From Cupriavidus malaysiensis (GTDB lineage Bacteria > Pseudomonadota > Gammaproteobacteria > Burkholderiales > Burkholderiaceae): DNA of 64,000 nucleotides. Shown piece after piece: positions 26,113 through 34,756 of this stretch. Under the pieces are notes generated by a model, which saw only the letters and a program-made list of their open reading frames with translations, was not told the origin of the DNA and did no database searches. Positions within the stretch are counted from its first letter, which is position 1. Every line of letters begins with the position of its first letter. A program made the translations under genes and the position numbers. The stretch covers positions 62,001 to 126,000 of the forward strand of contig NZ_CP017756.1 of NCBI RefSeq assembly GCF_001854325.1. The letters run 5' to 3'.

Positions 26113-27348
26113 TCAGGCTTTGCGCCCCCAGCCGATCTGGTGACGCTCCTGCGTGGCCGCGTGCCGCGCGTCGTCCTCGCTGTGCAGGTAGGCGCTGGTG
26201 GTGGCGATGGAGGCATGGCCGAAGTTGTCGCGCACGAAGCGCAGGTCGACCTGCTGGTCCGTCATGTGCGAACCGGCGGTGTGGCGCAGCCAGTGCGCCG
26301 ATGCGCTCGCCAGCACCGCCGCCTGGGCTTCCCATTGCGGGCCGCGCGCGCGCATCCGCTCCGCCGCCATGGCGAAGACCTCCTTGAGGATCAGGTGCAG
26401 GGCGCCGCGCGACAAGGCCTTGTCGCGCCCGATCACCGGCAGTACCAGGGGCCGCTCTTCGCCGAACTGCGGCATGGCCGGCAGCTCATGGGCGCGGCGA
26501 TAGCGCGCCAGTTCGGCGACCAGCTCATCGGTGGCCGGCACCAGGCGCGTCTTGCGTCCCTTGCCCACCACCTCCAGCCACCAGCGCTCCACCCCCAGCG
26601 CATCGCGCCGGCAGAAGAAGGCACCCATGGTGGTGTCCAGCACTTCGGCCGCACGCAGGCCGCCTAGATAGAGCAGGGTGCAGAGCCAGCGGCAGCGGGC
26701 GGCATGCAGCCGTTCGCGCGCCGAGGCCTCGGCGCCCGTGCCGGGCATGGCCTCGATGGCTTCCTTGACCGCATCCCACATGGCATGGCTCAGGTAGCGG
26801 GTCACGCGCGGCGGCGTCTGGCTGCGGCGCCGGCGCGCCAGCGACAGCGGATTGCCAGCCAGGTAGCCGGCCTCGGTCAGCCAGGCGAACAAGGCGTTCA
26901 GGATCACCATGGCCTGCCGTGCGCTGGCCGGCGACAACGGTCCGGCAAAAGGCCGCCAGCCCGGATGGCTGCGCGCCAGCTTCTTGCCCGGCGGCATCAC
27001 CCAGCGCGCCGCCGGCTGGGGGTCGGCGAGAAAGCGTTGATACAGCAACAGGTCCTCGTGCGTCAGCGAGGAAAGCGGCTTGCCGCGCTGCTGCACGGCC
27101 CACAGCAGCAGGCGCTCGACGTCGCGCCGATAGGTCTGCAAGGTCGCCTGGCTGTCGGCGTAGCGCGCCAGCCAGGCGGTGATGGCCGCCACGTCGTTCT
27201 GCGCGGCGATCTGCGCGCCCCCAGCCTCGGCGCGGTTGGTGCCAGCCTCGCCGGAAAGCTCGGGCGTGAGTTGTAGTCGTTCGAGCGGCGTGGCCGGCAG
27301 CGTCGCAAGCTGCGTCGAGGTGGGGGCGGGCAGGGAGGTCGGATCCAT
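26113..27348 (-). CDS. Tyrosine recombinase / site-specific integrase
   Basis: The 411-residue protein has a SAM-like core-binding domain (about 55-165) and a catalytic domain with LYLGGLRAAEVLDT (Arg I), the H-x-x-R box HWLRHTAGSH, and FGHASIATTSAYLHSED (second His and Tyr nucleophile). All key residues are present, so it should be active. It is divergent from kfrA across 160 bp. A paired integrase-kfrA arrangement is common on Burkholderiales plasmids, where it may resolve multimers. Confidence 0.9.
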   Translation of the reverse strand: MDPTSLPAPTSTQLATLPATPLERLQLTPELSGEAGTNRAEAGGAQIAAQNDVAAITAWLARYADSQATLQTYRRDVERLLLWAVQQRGKPLSSLTHEDLLLYQRFLADPQPAARWVMPPGKKLARSHPGWRPFAGPLSPASARQAMVILNALFAWLTEAGYLAGNPLSLARRRRSQTPPRVTRYLSHAMWDAVKEAIEAMPGTGAEASARERLHAARCRWLCTLLYLGGLRAAEVLDTTMGAFFCRRDALGVERWWLEVVGKGRKTRLVPATDELVAELARYRRAHELPAMPQFGEERPLVLPVIGRDKALSRGALHLILKEVFAMAAERMRARGPQWEAQAAVLASASAHWLRHTAGSHMTDQQVDLRFVRDNFGHASIATTSAYLHSEDDARHAATQERHQIGWGRKA

Positions 27349-27404
27349 GGGCGTTTCGCGGTTGGACGCAAGACGGGGCCGTCGCGACGGCCGATGTTCA
27401 ATTA

Positions 27405-27468
27405 TAGACAGAATACTGTTTATGTCTAAAGATTTGCATGAATGATACGTAATTAAACGTATTACGTA
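27405..27468. promoter_or_regulatory. Integrase-kfrA intergenic operators
   Basis: A perfect inverted repeat (arms TACGTAAT and ATTACGTA, 7-bp spacer TAAACGT) spans 27446-27468. AGACA...TGTCT arms lie near 27407-27427. The region is A+T-rich compared with its flanks and must hold both divergent promoters. KfrA proteins repress their own promoter, so the repeat is a candidate KfrA operator. Confidence 0.5.
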
Positions 27469-27508
27469 GTAATCTCAACAGAATCCAAGCACCCACCACC
27501 AGGAAACC

Positions 27509-28552
27509 ATGACCGCTACCGCCGAATTGCCCCACCTGGACGCGGCCTTGCAAGCCGATGTCGCCGCCCTGCGGTCACACGTCACCGAAACGCGCGCGCT
27601 GTACAAGGAGGTCTGCGGCCTGCTGTTCTTCCGCTATGGCATCACGCCAACCGCCAACAAGCTCTACGGGCTGGTGCGCAAGGGCAGCATGGGCACGCCG
27701 ACCGAGGTGCTGGCGCAGTTCTGGCAGGCATTGCGCGAGAAGACGCGCGTGAAGATCGATCACCCGGACCTGCCGGAGGCGCTCAAGCAGATCGCGGCCG
27801 AGGCGGTGCAGACCATCTGGCAGTCGGCCAACGAAGCCGCGGCGGCCGAGCTGGCCGCCTTGCGCGCCGAGACCCGCCTGCAGGCCGAGGACGCCCGGGC
27901 CGAGCGCGATTTGGCGAAGGCGGCGAGGGCCGCCGCGGAGGAGGAAACCGCTGCCGTGTGCGCGGCGCTGGAGCGGGCAAGGCTCGCCGAATCCGCGCGC
28001 CAGGACGAGCTGGAGGCGGAAAAGCAGGCCCATGCGGCCAGCCGCGCCCGCCACGAGTCCGCGCAGCAGCAGATCGCTGCGCTCGAGCGTCAACTGCTGG
28101 AATTGCGCACGCAGTTCTCACAAGAACTGGAGCAGATGCGTGAGCAGGTCCGGCTCGCCCAGGAGCGCGCGAGCGCGAGCGAACGGCGCGCGCTGCGCGA
28201 GATCGACCAGGAACGCGGTGTCCGCCAGGCCGCCGAGAAGGCGGCGGCCGACCTGCGGGGCGAGCTAGCGGCGCAACAGGGCAGGGCGCAGCAGGCAGCG
28301 CTGGAAGCCGCCGAAGACCGCGCCGCGCTGCAGGCCGAACGCGACGCAGCGGCCAAGGAGGCCGGCGCCTGGAAACAGGCGTGCGCCGAGGCGGAAGCCG
28401 CGCGGCAGGCGCTGCACGTCGAACTGGACGAAGCACGGTGGCGGGCGGAGCGCGAGCGGGCCGAGGCCGTGGCCGCGCGCCGGCTGGCGGCGGGACCCAG
28501 GCGCCCGCCTGCGGTCAAGCGCACCAAGTTCAAGCCTGGCACGATCATCTAG
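27509..28552 (+). CDS. kfrA: KfrA-like plasmid DNA-binding coiled-coil protein
   Basis: A 347-residue protein with an N-terminal HTH-like domain (about 12-100, including LLFFRYGITPTANKLYGLVR) that matches the KfrA plasmid DNA-binding domain, followed by about 220 residues of uninterrupted Ala/Glu/Arg/Gln coiled coil and a basic tail. KfrA proteins bind DNA, autoregulate and help plasmid stability. A fragment of its 3' end recurs at 32153. Confidence 0.85.
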   Translation: MTATAELPHLDAALQADVAALRSHVTETRALYKEVCGLLFFRYGITPTANKLYGLVRKGSMGTPTEVLAQFWQALREKTRVKIDHPDLPEALKQIAAEAVQTIWQSANEAAAAELAALRAETRLQAEDARAERDLAKAARAAAEEETAAVCAALERARLAESARQDELEAEKQAHAASRARHESAQQQIAALERQLLELRTQFSQELEQMREQVRLAQERASASERRALREIDQERGVRQAAEKAAADLRGELAAQQGRAQQAALEAAEDRAALQAERDAAAKEAGAWKQACAEAEAARQALHVELDEARWRAERERAEAVAARRLAAGPRRPPAVKRTKFKPGTII

Positions 28553-28792
28553 CTGCCGGCGTGCCAACCGGCTTGGGAACCGCCAGCAGGATCTCCAGCG
28601 GCGTGAGCTGCCGCTGTCGATTTCCGATCCAAATTACCTGCCTAGTGCGGATGTGGCGGATTCTTTGCGTATCCCGGCCCCCTCTCAACTCGTGCTGCAT
28701 ATGCAACGTGTTCTCATCTCGGGGCCCACTCCTCGGTTCACGCTGTCGCAAATCGCTCAGGCGTGACGTAACACAGCGATGACCCGAAACTC

Positions 28793-31477
28793 TCACTTGA
28801 TCCCGTAGATCCTGGCACGCCGGGTGAAGGCCTCGCGTGCCCCCTCCAGGATCTTGCATGCGGCATCCCGGGCATTGGCATCGTCGATCGAGCCACGAGC
28901 CACAATCTTGCTGTGATCACTGTTGCTCTTGAAGACGATCAGTTGTTCGGCATCACCGAGGACAGCAATATTCGCGTTGTGCGTGACGATGATGACCTGC
29001 CTTCGTTCTTTCGCACGACGAAGGACTGGCACAAAAGTGTGGAAGATGAATTCACTGTCCAGGTTATCCTCCGGCTGATCGATGATCAGCGGGCGCTTGC
29101 TGTCCGACGATAGGATCAGTGCGAGCAAAACCGATTGCTGCTGACCAAGCGAGAGCTGGGAAAAATCGCGCTGCACATATCGGACGTTCACCCCCTCCCC
29201 GACGCGTCGTGTCACGGTCAACCTCGGCAGGTCGTCGACATGGCATTGTTCAAGCGCCGCACGAATCGACGGTTCGCTGAGCCTCTCCAGAATTTCTCTG
29301 GCATCAGCATTCGAAAACGGCTGAACATCGTCTTCGATTCTGATTGACGTCAGTGGCGCAGTTTGGGATCTCGCAATCGCGCCGATCAGTCCTGGTACGG
29401 TCAGCTTTTCGACAATGACACGTGCCTTGTAGTGATTTACCGTTCGCCAGCTCAACGCAGATGCGATGATGCCAACCGCCTCTTCGGAAAATCCGCTTTC
29501 CACGTATTGCAATTTCACTTGCAAGTCCGAGAGCACCTCCGCGAGCGCGCGCGATGCCTTGATCGCATAGGCCTGTCGCAGTGCCGCAACCGTTTTGCGT
29601 GCCTGCCACCGCTTCTCAAGGATTGTCCCATACTCGCTACGCAGAGCCTTCAAGTACGGCTCCCACGTTTTGAGGTCTGTTAGCAGTTTCTGCTGCTTCG
29701 TTTCTTCAGCCGTCAGCTTCGTGACGTGCGACATATCTAGCTTGACGCCTTGCGCCTCCAGCGCGACCCGCTTTGCCTCAATCTCTTCGCGAATCGGACG
29801 CTCGTTGGTCATCCATCTGGTAATCGATGACGTCGTCGTGGCGTTGAGTTTCGTATACGCTGCCCCGATGGTGGCCTGCGCCTGCTTTACCGCTGCAGCA
29901 AATTCGTCCAGCGCTAAGACGATCTCTGCCGCCTCGTTACGTCCTGTGACGACGTCACCGGCATCGACAATCGACCGAAGGGCTGCTCCCGTCTCGGCGA
30001 GCGACGCGTCCTCGACCAATTCCTTCAGATCCCCCAGTTTCTCCTTCAGTTGTTCCCGCTTTGCCTTTTCGATTGCCAGGCTGCGTTGCAGCTTGATCAC
30101 TTCAGCGCCCTTTGCGGCCTCGAACAATTTCAACTGCTGCTGCACCACGGTCAATGAACGCTGCGTCTGCGGGACGGCTGCGACGTTCTTCTCTGCCTCC
30201 ACAATCTTGTTACGCTGCGTCTCGAGGTCGCCCCGGAACAGATGCTCCTCCCCGATTGCGTCGTGAACGCCTGTAAAGGTATCAAGGTACTTCATAAGCG
30301 CGAGCGGATCACCCTTCGCCTGCTCGCGAACGCGGGCCGCTTCGCCTTGTCCAAAACAGTCGAGTCCGAATTCGATCGGCCCATCGAGTGGATCATCGAG
30401 ATTTGTCAAATTTTCGCCGATTGCTCTCGACAACGAGTGCTGCTGGCCGGCCTCATCCTGCCAAAACAGGTGCAACTGATGTGGCCATACCTCTGAGTCG
30501 ACGACCTCTGCACCGGATTCGCTGCCTGTCAGGCAGCGCACAGCCTCAAACGTTGTGGATTTCCCGGTTCCACGACCGCCAATAATGCAGTTCAGGTTGC
30601 GGCTGAAATGAATGGTCTGCCCTGTCAGAAAGCCGCCGCCGATCTTCATCCCCAGAATGAACGGCGTCGCGGCCGGTACCTCATCTTCCAGGCGTATCCG
30701 GGAGTCCCCCTCTTCCAGTGCATGGCGCAAACCATCAAACGAAGGGGTCGCCATCTTGTAGCGGGTGAGTTTGCGATCCTGACTGGCGTTGCGGCCAAGA
30801 GCATTCACCGTGTGAGAGTCGGAACTAAGGATGCGCGCCAGATACTGGCGCTCGCCCAGACCCAACCGTTCAATACGCTGCCTACCAATATTCGCACGCA
30901 CCTGATCAGGGTCATCCGGCGCATATCGCACCGGAGACGCCGAACTGCTGAGTTCGATCCCGAGCAAGGCGTCGTGACAGATGATGTCCGTCTTGTGGGG
31001 TGAGCCACCAGGATAGTTAGTTTCCAACCCGTTACCGCCGTCAACGTGAGCGAGAACACAAAAGCCGCCCAAGCCCCGCGCTATATCAAGACATGCGTGC
31101 ATCGAATTACGGCAACGACTGTTGGGAAGTCCGCGATCGGCGAGATCAAGGCGGCCGTGAAACTGGGTTAGCGCTGCCACTGAAGGGAAATAACAGAGCA
31201 AATGTCCTTCGGGTGTGGATAGCTCGACGGCAGGAATAACGAGAACGCCAACGGCGTTCCCTGCCGTCACCGCTGCCTGGACATTCCCGATCTCGTTGTG
31301 GTCGGCAATCGCGATGATTCGCAGGTTCTCCTGCACCGCCGTATCAACGATGGCCTGAGGCGTCATGGCCTTGTCAGTGACATCGTGGGACGTTGGATAG
31401 GAATGGATATGGAGGTCGCCCCGGTAAAAATGCGCGCCGTCAGACTCCACAAGACATTCTTGCAATTTCTCTGCCAT
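28793..31477 (-). CDS. PHP-domain/SMC-like ATPase (Ppl/TrlF-type)
   Basis: From the ATG at 31477 (AAGGGA upstream) the protein has 894 residues. An N-terminal PHP phosphoesterase domain has GDLHIHSYPTSHD (20-32), IADHNEIGN (57-65) and PAVELSTPEGH. An SMC/RecF-like ATPase follows: Walker A GGRGTGKST (300-308), a central coiled coil (about 430-640), signature LSLGQQQ (775-781), Walker B LIIDQPEDNLD (797-807) and H-loop VTHNAN (831-836). Fusions of this layout have been reported as single-gene anti-phage systems (Ppl) and as TrlF-family ATPases. It stands alone as one transcription unit. Confidence 0.85.
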   Translation of the reverse strand: MAEKLQECLVESDGAHFYRGDLHIHSYPTSHDVTDKAMTPQAIVDTAVQENLRIIAIADHNEIGNVQAAVTAGNAVGVLVIPAVELSTPEGHLLCYFPSVAALTQFHGRLDLADRGLPNSRCRNSMHACLDIARGLGGFCVLAHVDGGNGLETNYPGGSPHKTDIICHDALLGIELSSSASPVRYAPDDPDQVRANIGRQRIERLGLGERQYLARILSSDSHTVNALGRNASQDRKLTRYKMATPSFDGLRHALEEGDSRIRLEDEVPAATPFILGMKIGGGFLTGQTIHFSRNLNCIIGGRGTGKSTTFEAVRCLTGSESGAEVVDSEVWPHQLHLFWQDEAGQQHSLSRAIGENLTNLDDPLDGPIEFGLDCFGQGEAARVREQAKGDPLALMKYLDTFTGVHDAIGEEHLFRGDLETQRNKIVEAEKNVAAVPQTQRSLTVVQQQLKLFEAAKGAEVIKLQRSLAIEKAKREQLKEKLGDLKELVEDASLAETGAALRSIVDAGDVVTGRNEAAEIVLALDEFAAAVKQAQATIGAAYTKLNATTTSSITRWMTNERPIREEIEAKRVALEAQGVKLDMSHVTKLTAEETKQQKLLTDLKTWEPYLKALRSEYGTILEKRWQARKTVAALRQAYAIKASRALAEVLSDLQVKLQYVESGFSEEAVGIIASALSWRTVNHYKARVIVEKLTVPGLIGAIARSQTAPLTSIRIEDDVQPFSNADAREILERLSEPSIRAALEQCHVDDLPRLTVTRRVGEGVNVRYVQRDFSQLSLGQQQSVLLALILSSDSKRPLIIDQPEDNLDSEFIFHTFVPVLRRAKERRQVIIVTHNANIAVLGDAEQLIVFKSNSDHSKIVARGSIDDANARDAACKILEGAREAFTRRARIYGIK

Positions 31478-31836
31478 GTTGATTTCCCTTATATGCGGCA
31501 TCGACAGCCCCGTTCTGCGCCGATTGCCTCCATAGTATCGCGCCTGGGTGCGATACTTGCGAGCTGTCTATACCCTGCGCTGGGCAGCGGGCGCGCGAAT
31601 TTTGCAGGCTGACGCGTGCGGCGATACCCGCTTTCGGACTGCTTTAGCCGTTTGAATGTCCGGCCGGCGCTTCCGGCGGATGAGTCATGATGGCCGGACT
31701 CCGCCACTGGTCGGCACCTGGGGCGGGGTCGTGTAAGCTCTGGCTTGCGTGACGGTTCCGCCCTGAGTCGAGTGCGCGACCGACGCGTTACCCACCTGAC
31801 GAAAGCCACAACCCGCCGGAATCCGGACCACCAACC

Positions 31837-32028
31837 ATGAACAGCAGACAACGCCGCTCGGCCTGCCGGGCGAGCCTGTACAAGCCCGGCACCAGTTGGG
31901 TATTTCGCGGCAAGCGCCTGACCGTTACCCATGTCGTGAGCCCGACCGAGGTGCGCGTGGAATGGCAAGACGGGGCCCGTACCTACGTCTCCACCCGAGT
32001 GCTTGACGCTAGCGGCCAGCGCGCGTGA
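31837..32028 (+). CDS. Hypothetical small protein
   Basis: A 63-residue ATG-started frame with a basic N-terminus and a small beta-rich core (SWVFRGKRLTVTHVVSPTEV, then VEWQDGARTYVSTRVL), the look of a small SH3-like or Tudor-like barrel. No clear Shine-Dalgarno. The preceding 31502-31836 interval holds no gene. Confidence 0.5.
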   Translation: MNSRQRRSACRASLYKPGTSWVFRGKRLTVTHVVSPTEVRVEWQDGARTYVSTRVLDASGQRA

Positions 32029-32152
32029 CGGATTCAGGCAACGACATTAAGAGCCGCTTCTCGCCGATCTCCACCTTCCGTCGGGGGCCGGCAGGAACCT
32101 GGTCCACCTGCAGCAGCTTGCTAGAGATTTACTCCGCAGCTCGCGAACGCCC

Positions 32153-32254
32153 AAGGAGGCCGGCGCCTGGAAACAGGCCTGCGCCTTGCCGAAACGTCGC
32201 GTTCGGCCTGCAGCGCGGTGCGGACTTCCGCAGTTTCAAGCCTGAGGCGATAAA
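32153..32254 (+). pseudogene. Remnant of a kfrA 3' end
   Basis: The first 26 bp (AAGGAGGCCGGCGCCTGG onward) are identical to 28356-28381 inside kfrA, and the rest ends in TTCAAGCCTG like the kfrA tail. The intervening part has drifted out of frame. It marks a deletion-riddled duplicate of the kfrA end. The rest of 32029-32423 shows no gene. Confidence 0.65.
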
Positions 32255-32423
32255 GTAGCGCATGTCGGACGAGGCCACTGAGCTTCCGCTACCCTAATCC
32301 TGGTCTGACGGCTGCAGATCCCCTCTCGCCCCGCACGTTCTAGCTCGCCGGCGTGGCGCGGATACGCAGCGCTTCAGACCTTTCCTGTTTCTCTGCACAC
32401 CAAAGATCAGTGAGCGACACGCC

Positions 32424-33389
32424 ATGTGCTATTCCGCATTGGTGCGAACCGAGCACCGGAAGTTCGAGAGAGAATTCGGCGTCCAGGTGAGCCTGCGCCA
32501 GTACTATGAGATGTTCTGGCGGGCAGCAGAACACTCCAACTGGCTGCGCATTCCGAAAGCAATGCGGGAGGAGTTCGCTTCACCGGCGTCAGAGGAGGAG
32601 CAGTTGATCGCTCAGTTGATCGTCAAGGCCAATGCCGACCAGGCTCGTATCTTTGAGGCTGAACTGTTCCAACAGAAGACCCGCTTGACCACTGCCGAAC
32701 GTGCATTGGCGGAGAAACCGACAAAGAAGGCGGAGAGCGATCGTCGGATCTCAACGGACAAGATCGCCAGGGCGCAACGCAATCTCACCGACCTGCAGCG
32801 TACCGAACTACTGCCCAGGGACGCTCGGATATTCCCTGGCCACTTCGCACCGGTGATCATCGAACGGGATGGCCAGCGACACCTTGTCCCGATGCGCTAT
32901 CAGTGTCGCCTCCCTGGCTGGACCGGGGCGGACGAAAGGAAGAGGCCCGGAACGTACAATGCCCGCCGTGACAACCTTCGCAACGCCTGGCGCAACCTCT
33001 ATGGGTATCAGCACGGGGTGATGGTGGCGACTGGCTTCTACGAGAACGTGGCGCGGCACAGGGCCGAACACCGCGAACTGGCCCCCGGCGAGCCGGAGGG
33101 CAATGTCGTCTTGGAGTTCAAGCCAGAGCCCGAGCAGGACATGCTGGTTGCGTGCCTATGGTCGTACACGAAGGACGAAGAAGGGGAGGGGGGATTCTTC
33201 TCGTTTGCCGCGATTACCGATGAGCCTCCTCCGGAGGTATCGGCCGCGGGTCACGATCGCTGCATCGTGCCGATCAAACGGGAACACCTCGACGCCTGGT
33301 TGCGCCCCGATCCGACTGATTTCAATGCGATTGGTGCGATCTTGGACGATCGCGCTCCCATGTACTTTGGGCACCGCCTCGCCGCATAA
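32424..33389 (+). CDS. SRAP/HMCES-family abasic-site protein with coiled-coil insert
   Basis: The 321-residue protein has the hallmark N-terminal MCYS with catalytic Cys2, TYNARRDNL with Asn179, GFYEN with Glu207 and HDRC with His277. This family (YedK/HMCES) forms a thiazolidine crosslink with abasic sites in single-stranded DNA and is often linked to the SOS response. Unusually, about 90 charged helical residues (about 40-130) are inserted between Cys2 and the core, so it is longer than the usual 220-240 residues. Confidence 0.85.
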   Translation: MCYSALVRTEHRKFEREFGVQVSLRQYYEMFWRAAEHSNWLRIPKAMREEFASPASEEEQLIAQLIVKANADQARIFEAELFQQKTRLTTAERALAEKPTKKAESDRRISTDKIARAQRNLTDLQRTELLPRDARIFPGHFAPVIIERDGQRHLVPMRYQCRLPGWTGADERKRPGTYNARRDNLRNAWRNLYGYQHGVMVATGFYENVARHRAEHRELAPGEPEGNVVLEFKPEPEQDMLVACLWSYTKDEEGEGGFFSFAAITDEPPPEVSAAGHDRCIVPIKREHLDAWLRPDPTDFNAIGAILDDRAPMYFGHRLAA

Positions 33390-33415
33390 GAACCTGTGCG
33401 CCGTGAGCTGACGAC

Positions 33416-33820
33416 TCAGAAGAGGGCCTTCAGGTGGTGACGCTGCGCGATGAGGCGCAAGAGTTCAAGGAAGCTAGTGTTGAAGCGATACCGGATGAAC
33501 TTGGAATCAGTGACGAAGGTTATGGACTCCAGGGGCACCACCTGGATCTCGATCGTATCGTCGCCCGGTGGACGAAGCGTTCCGCGGAGCGTCGCGAGCT
33601 GACTGACCGCCCCTTTGATCGCATGCTGTTGCCGAAGATGCTCCCTCGTGGACGAAGCGATCGCTGTGGGAGACAGTGATGAAAGGAAGTCTCTTTTGGT
33701 GATGAGCGCCTCGTGACCTTCCTGTGCCACCGGATTGCTGGCCAACAAATGCTCCAACATCGACACATCCCGGGAACCCAGTTTCAATTCCTCGGCGGCA
33801 AAGCGCAATGCTGTGGTCAT
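33416..33820 (-). CDS. Hypothetical protein
   Basis: A 134-residue protein from the ATG at 33820 (GGAGG upstream; the longer frame to 33871 is not needed). No signal peptide; it reads as a small alpha/beta protein (LGSRDVSMLEHLLASNPVAQ, then EIQVVPLESITFVTD). It is the last gene of the long minus-strand run and converges on the SRAP gene. No family was recognised. Confidence 0.6.
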   Translation of the reverse strand: MTTALRFAAEELKLGSRDVSMLEHLLASNPVAQEGHEALITKRDFLSSLSPTAIASSTREHLRQQHAIKGAVSQLATLRGTLRPPGDDTIEIQVVPLESITFVTDSKFIRYRFNTSFLELLRLIAQRHHLKALF

Positions 33821-33929
33821 CACGCCTCCTCCAGCGCAGCGAAATGGGGCGTCATCCCCTCCATATCCCAATCATCGGCCCATCCGCAACGATTGCTTGG
33901 ATAGTGCTAAGTCTGCCGGTGGACACTGG

Positions 33930-33959
33930 CCTTGCCGATAATAACAGTTATCGGCAAGG
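33930..33959. repeat. Second perfect inverted repeat with dif-like layout
   Basis: Arms CCTTGCCGATAA and TTATCGGCAAGG flank the 6-bp spacer TAACAG. The geometry and inner GATAA/TTATC ends equal those of the repeat at 20788 although the outer arm sequences differ. The right half (CAGTTATCGGCAAGGAC) recurs at 34693. Confidence 0.6.
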
Positions 33960-33970
33960 ACCACGGTATC

Positions 33971-33993
33971 AAAAAAAGGCGCCTCGCCGGCGG
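33971..33993 (-). terminator. Terminator of the 34005-34244 gene
   Basis: On the minus strand a short G+C-rich stem (GGCG-AGG-CGCC) is followed by seven Ts (33977-33971), 12 bp after the stop. Confidence 0.55.
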
Positions 33994-34004
33994 CCCGTTA
34001 CCGA

Positions 34005-34244
34005 TTAGCGCCGACGATTCAAGGCCGAAATGGCCTGCGTGGCACTGGCGTGCGTGTCAATGGCTTGGGCAAAGGGCATCTCCAGATCCCCCGGCACGTG
34101 GATGTGCCAGCCATCCGCCTCGGGTTGGGCCAGCGACATCAGGTGTCGGTAGCGCCGAGCATCCTCGCGAAAGCTGTCGAGCAAAGTTGCCAGCGTCTCG
34201 GCCCGCGCCTTCCAATCCGCCTTATCCCAGCTGCTGTCGTCCAT
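34005..34244 (-). CDS. Hypothetical small protein
   Basis: A 79-residue, acidic-to-neutral helical protein (KARAETLATLLDSFREDARR, then GWHIHVPGDLE). It is one of three consecutive small genes each followed by its own terminator. No family was recognised. Confidence 0.6.
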   Translation of the reverse strand: MDDSSWDKADWKARAETLATLLDSFREDARRYRHLMSLAQPEADGWHIHVPGDLEMPFAQAIDTHASATQAISALNRRR

Positions 34245-34355
34245 CGGTCCAGTCTCTAGTCACGGCGGCCGGCCGGTGTGGGGCGCGCGGGGCGCCTGGT
34301 GCCCGTTGAGGGGCGTTGTCTAGTGAGACTGTCCTCGCTAAGGCGGCGGCCGACG

Positions 34356-34379
34356 AAAACGCCGCCCGTGGGCGGCGTT
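34356..34379 (-). terminator. Rho-independent terminator of the 34409-34600 gene
   Basis: A perfect 10-bp stem (AACGCCGCCC / GGGCGGCGTT) with a 2-nt loop; read on the minus strand it ends in TTTTC, 30 bp after the stop. Confidence 0.8.
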
Positions 34380-34408
34380 GAGCAGCGCACTAGCCCGGTA
34401 CGCTCAGT

Positions 34409-34600
34409 TTAGTACGAGGGATTCTTCGGCTCACCCTCGCCGCACCATGCGAGCGAATAGGTAGTGATCGGATAGCCCTGCTCATCCTTCCCCGACGCCG
34501 TGTTAATCAGCGTCCAGCCCAGCTTGAGAAACCGGTTCGCCTCATTGGCGTTCGGGCGGTCAATTACTTCTTTCGCTTTCGTCAGGTCCACGGCCGTCAT
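34409..34600 (-). CDS. Hypothetical small protein
   Basis: A 63-residue protein from the ATG at 34600 with CAGGAG 10 nt upstream. It contains EANRFLKLGWTLINTASGKD and YPITTYSLAW, a small alpha/beta unit seen in many uncharacterised plasmid proteins. It is followed by a strong terminator and preceded by the repeat half-site at 34690. Confidence 0.65.
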   Translation of the reverse strand: MTAVDLTKAKEVIDRPNANEANRFLKLGWTLINTASGKDEQGYPITTYSLAWCGEGEPKNPSY

Positions 34601-34689
34601 GCGCTCAAATCTCCTGGGTGATGGCCAACATTGGCCGGAGACATAGATGGCGGCCGCCTCGCTGAGTTTCAAGAGGCGTTTTCTGGCAA

Positions 34690-34712
34690 AGCCAGTTATC
34701 GGCAAGGACGCG
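34690..34712. repeat. Half-copy of the 33930 inverted repeat
   Basis: CAGTTATCGGCAAGGAC (34693-34709) equals the right half of the inverted repeat at 33930-33959, without a matching left arm. The two copies bracket the two small genes at 34005 and 34409. Confidence 0.6.
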
Positions 34713-34719
34713 GCCGACC

Positions 34720-34741
34720 AAAAGCCGCCCGCAGGCGGCTT
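34720..34741 (-). terminator. Rho-independent terminator of the 34757-34981 gene
   Basis: Stem AAGCCGCC / GGCGGCTT with a CGCA loop (34722-34741); on the minus strand it runs into TTTTGG. It and the terminator at 34356 share the following block GTCGGCCGC. Confidence 0.8.
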
Positions 34742-34756
34742 GGGCCGAGCAGGGGG

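Noticed and set aside
26140..27276. Long open frames antisense to the integrase gene
   Set aside because: Shadows of a high-G+C gene; the integrase has complete catalytic motifs.
27405..27430. Possible LexA box (ACTGTTTATGTCT) near the integrase-kfrA promoters
   Set aside because: The second half-site does not give ACAG at the right distance, unlike the two boxes at 53602-53642.
33930..33959. Inverted repeat as a plain transcription terminator or integron attC
   Set aside because: No T-run follows on either strand, a separate terminator with seven Ts lies just upstream on the minus strand, and the attC core GTTRRRY/RYYYAAC is absent.
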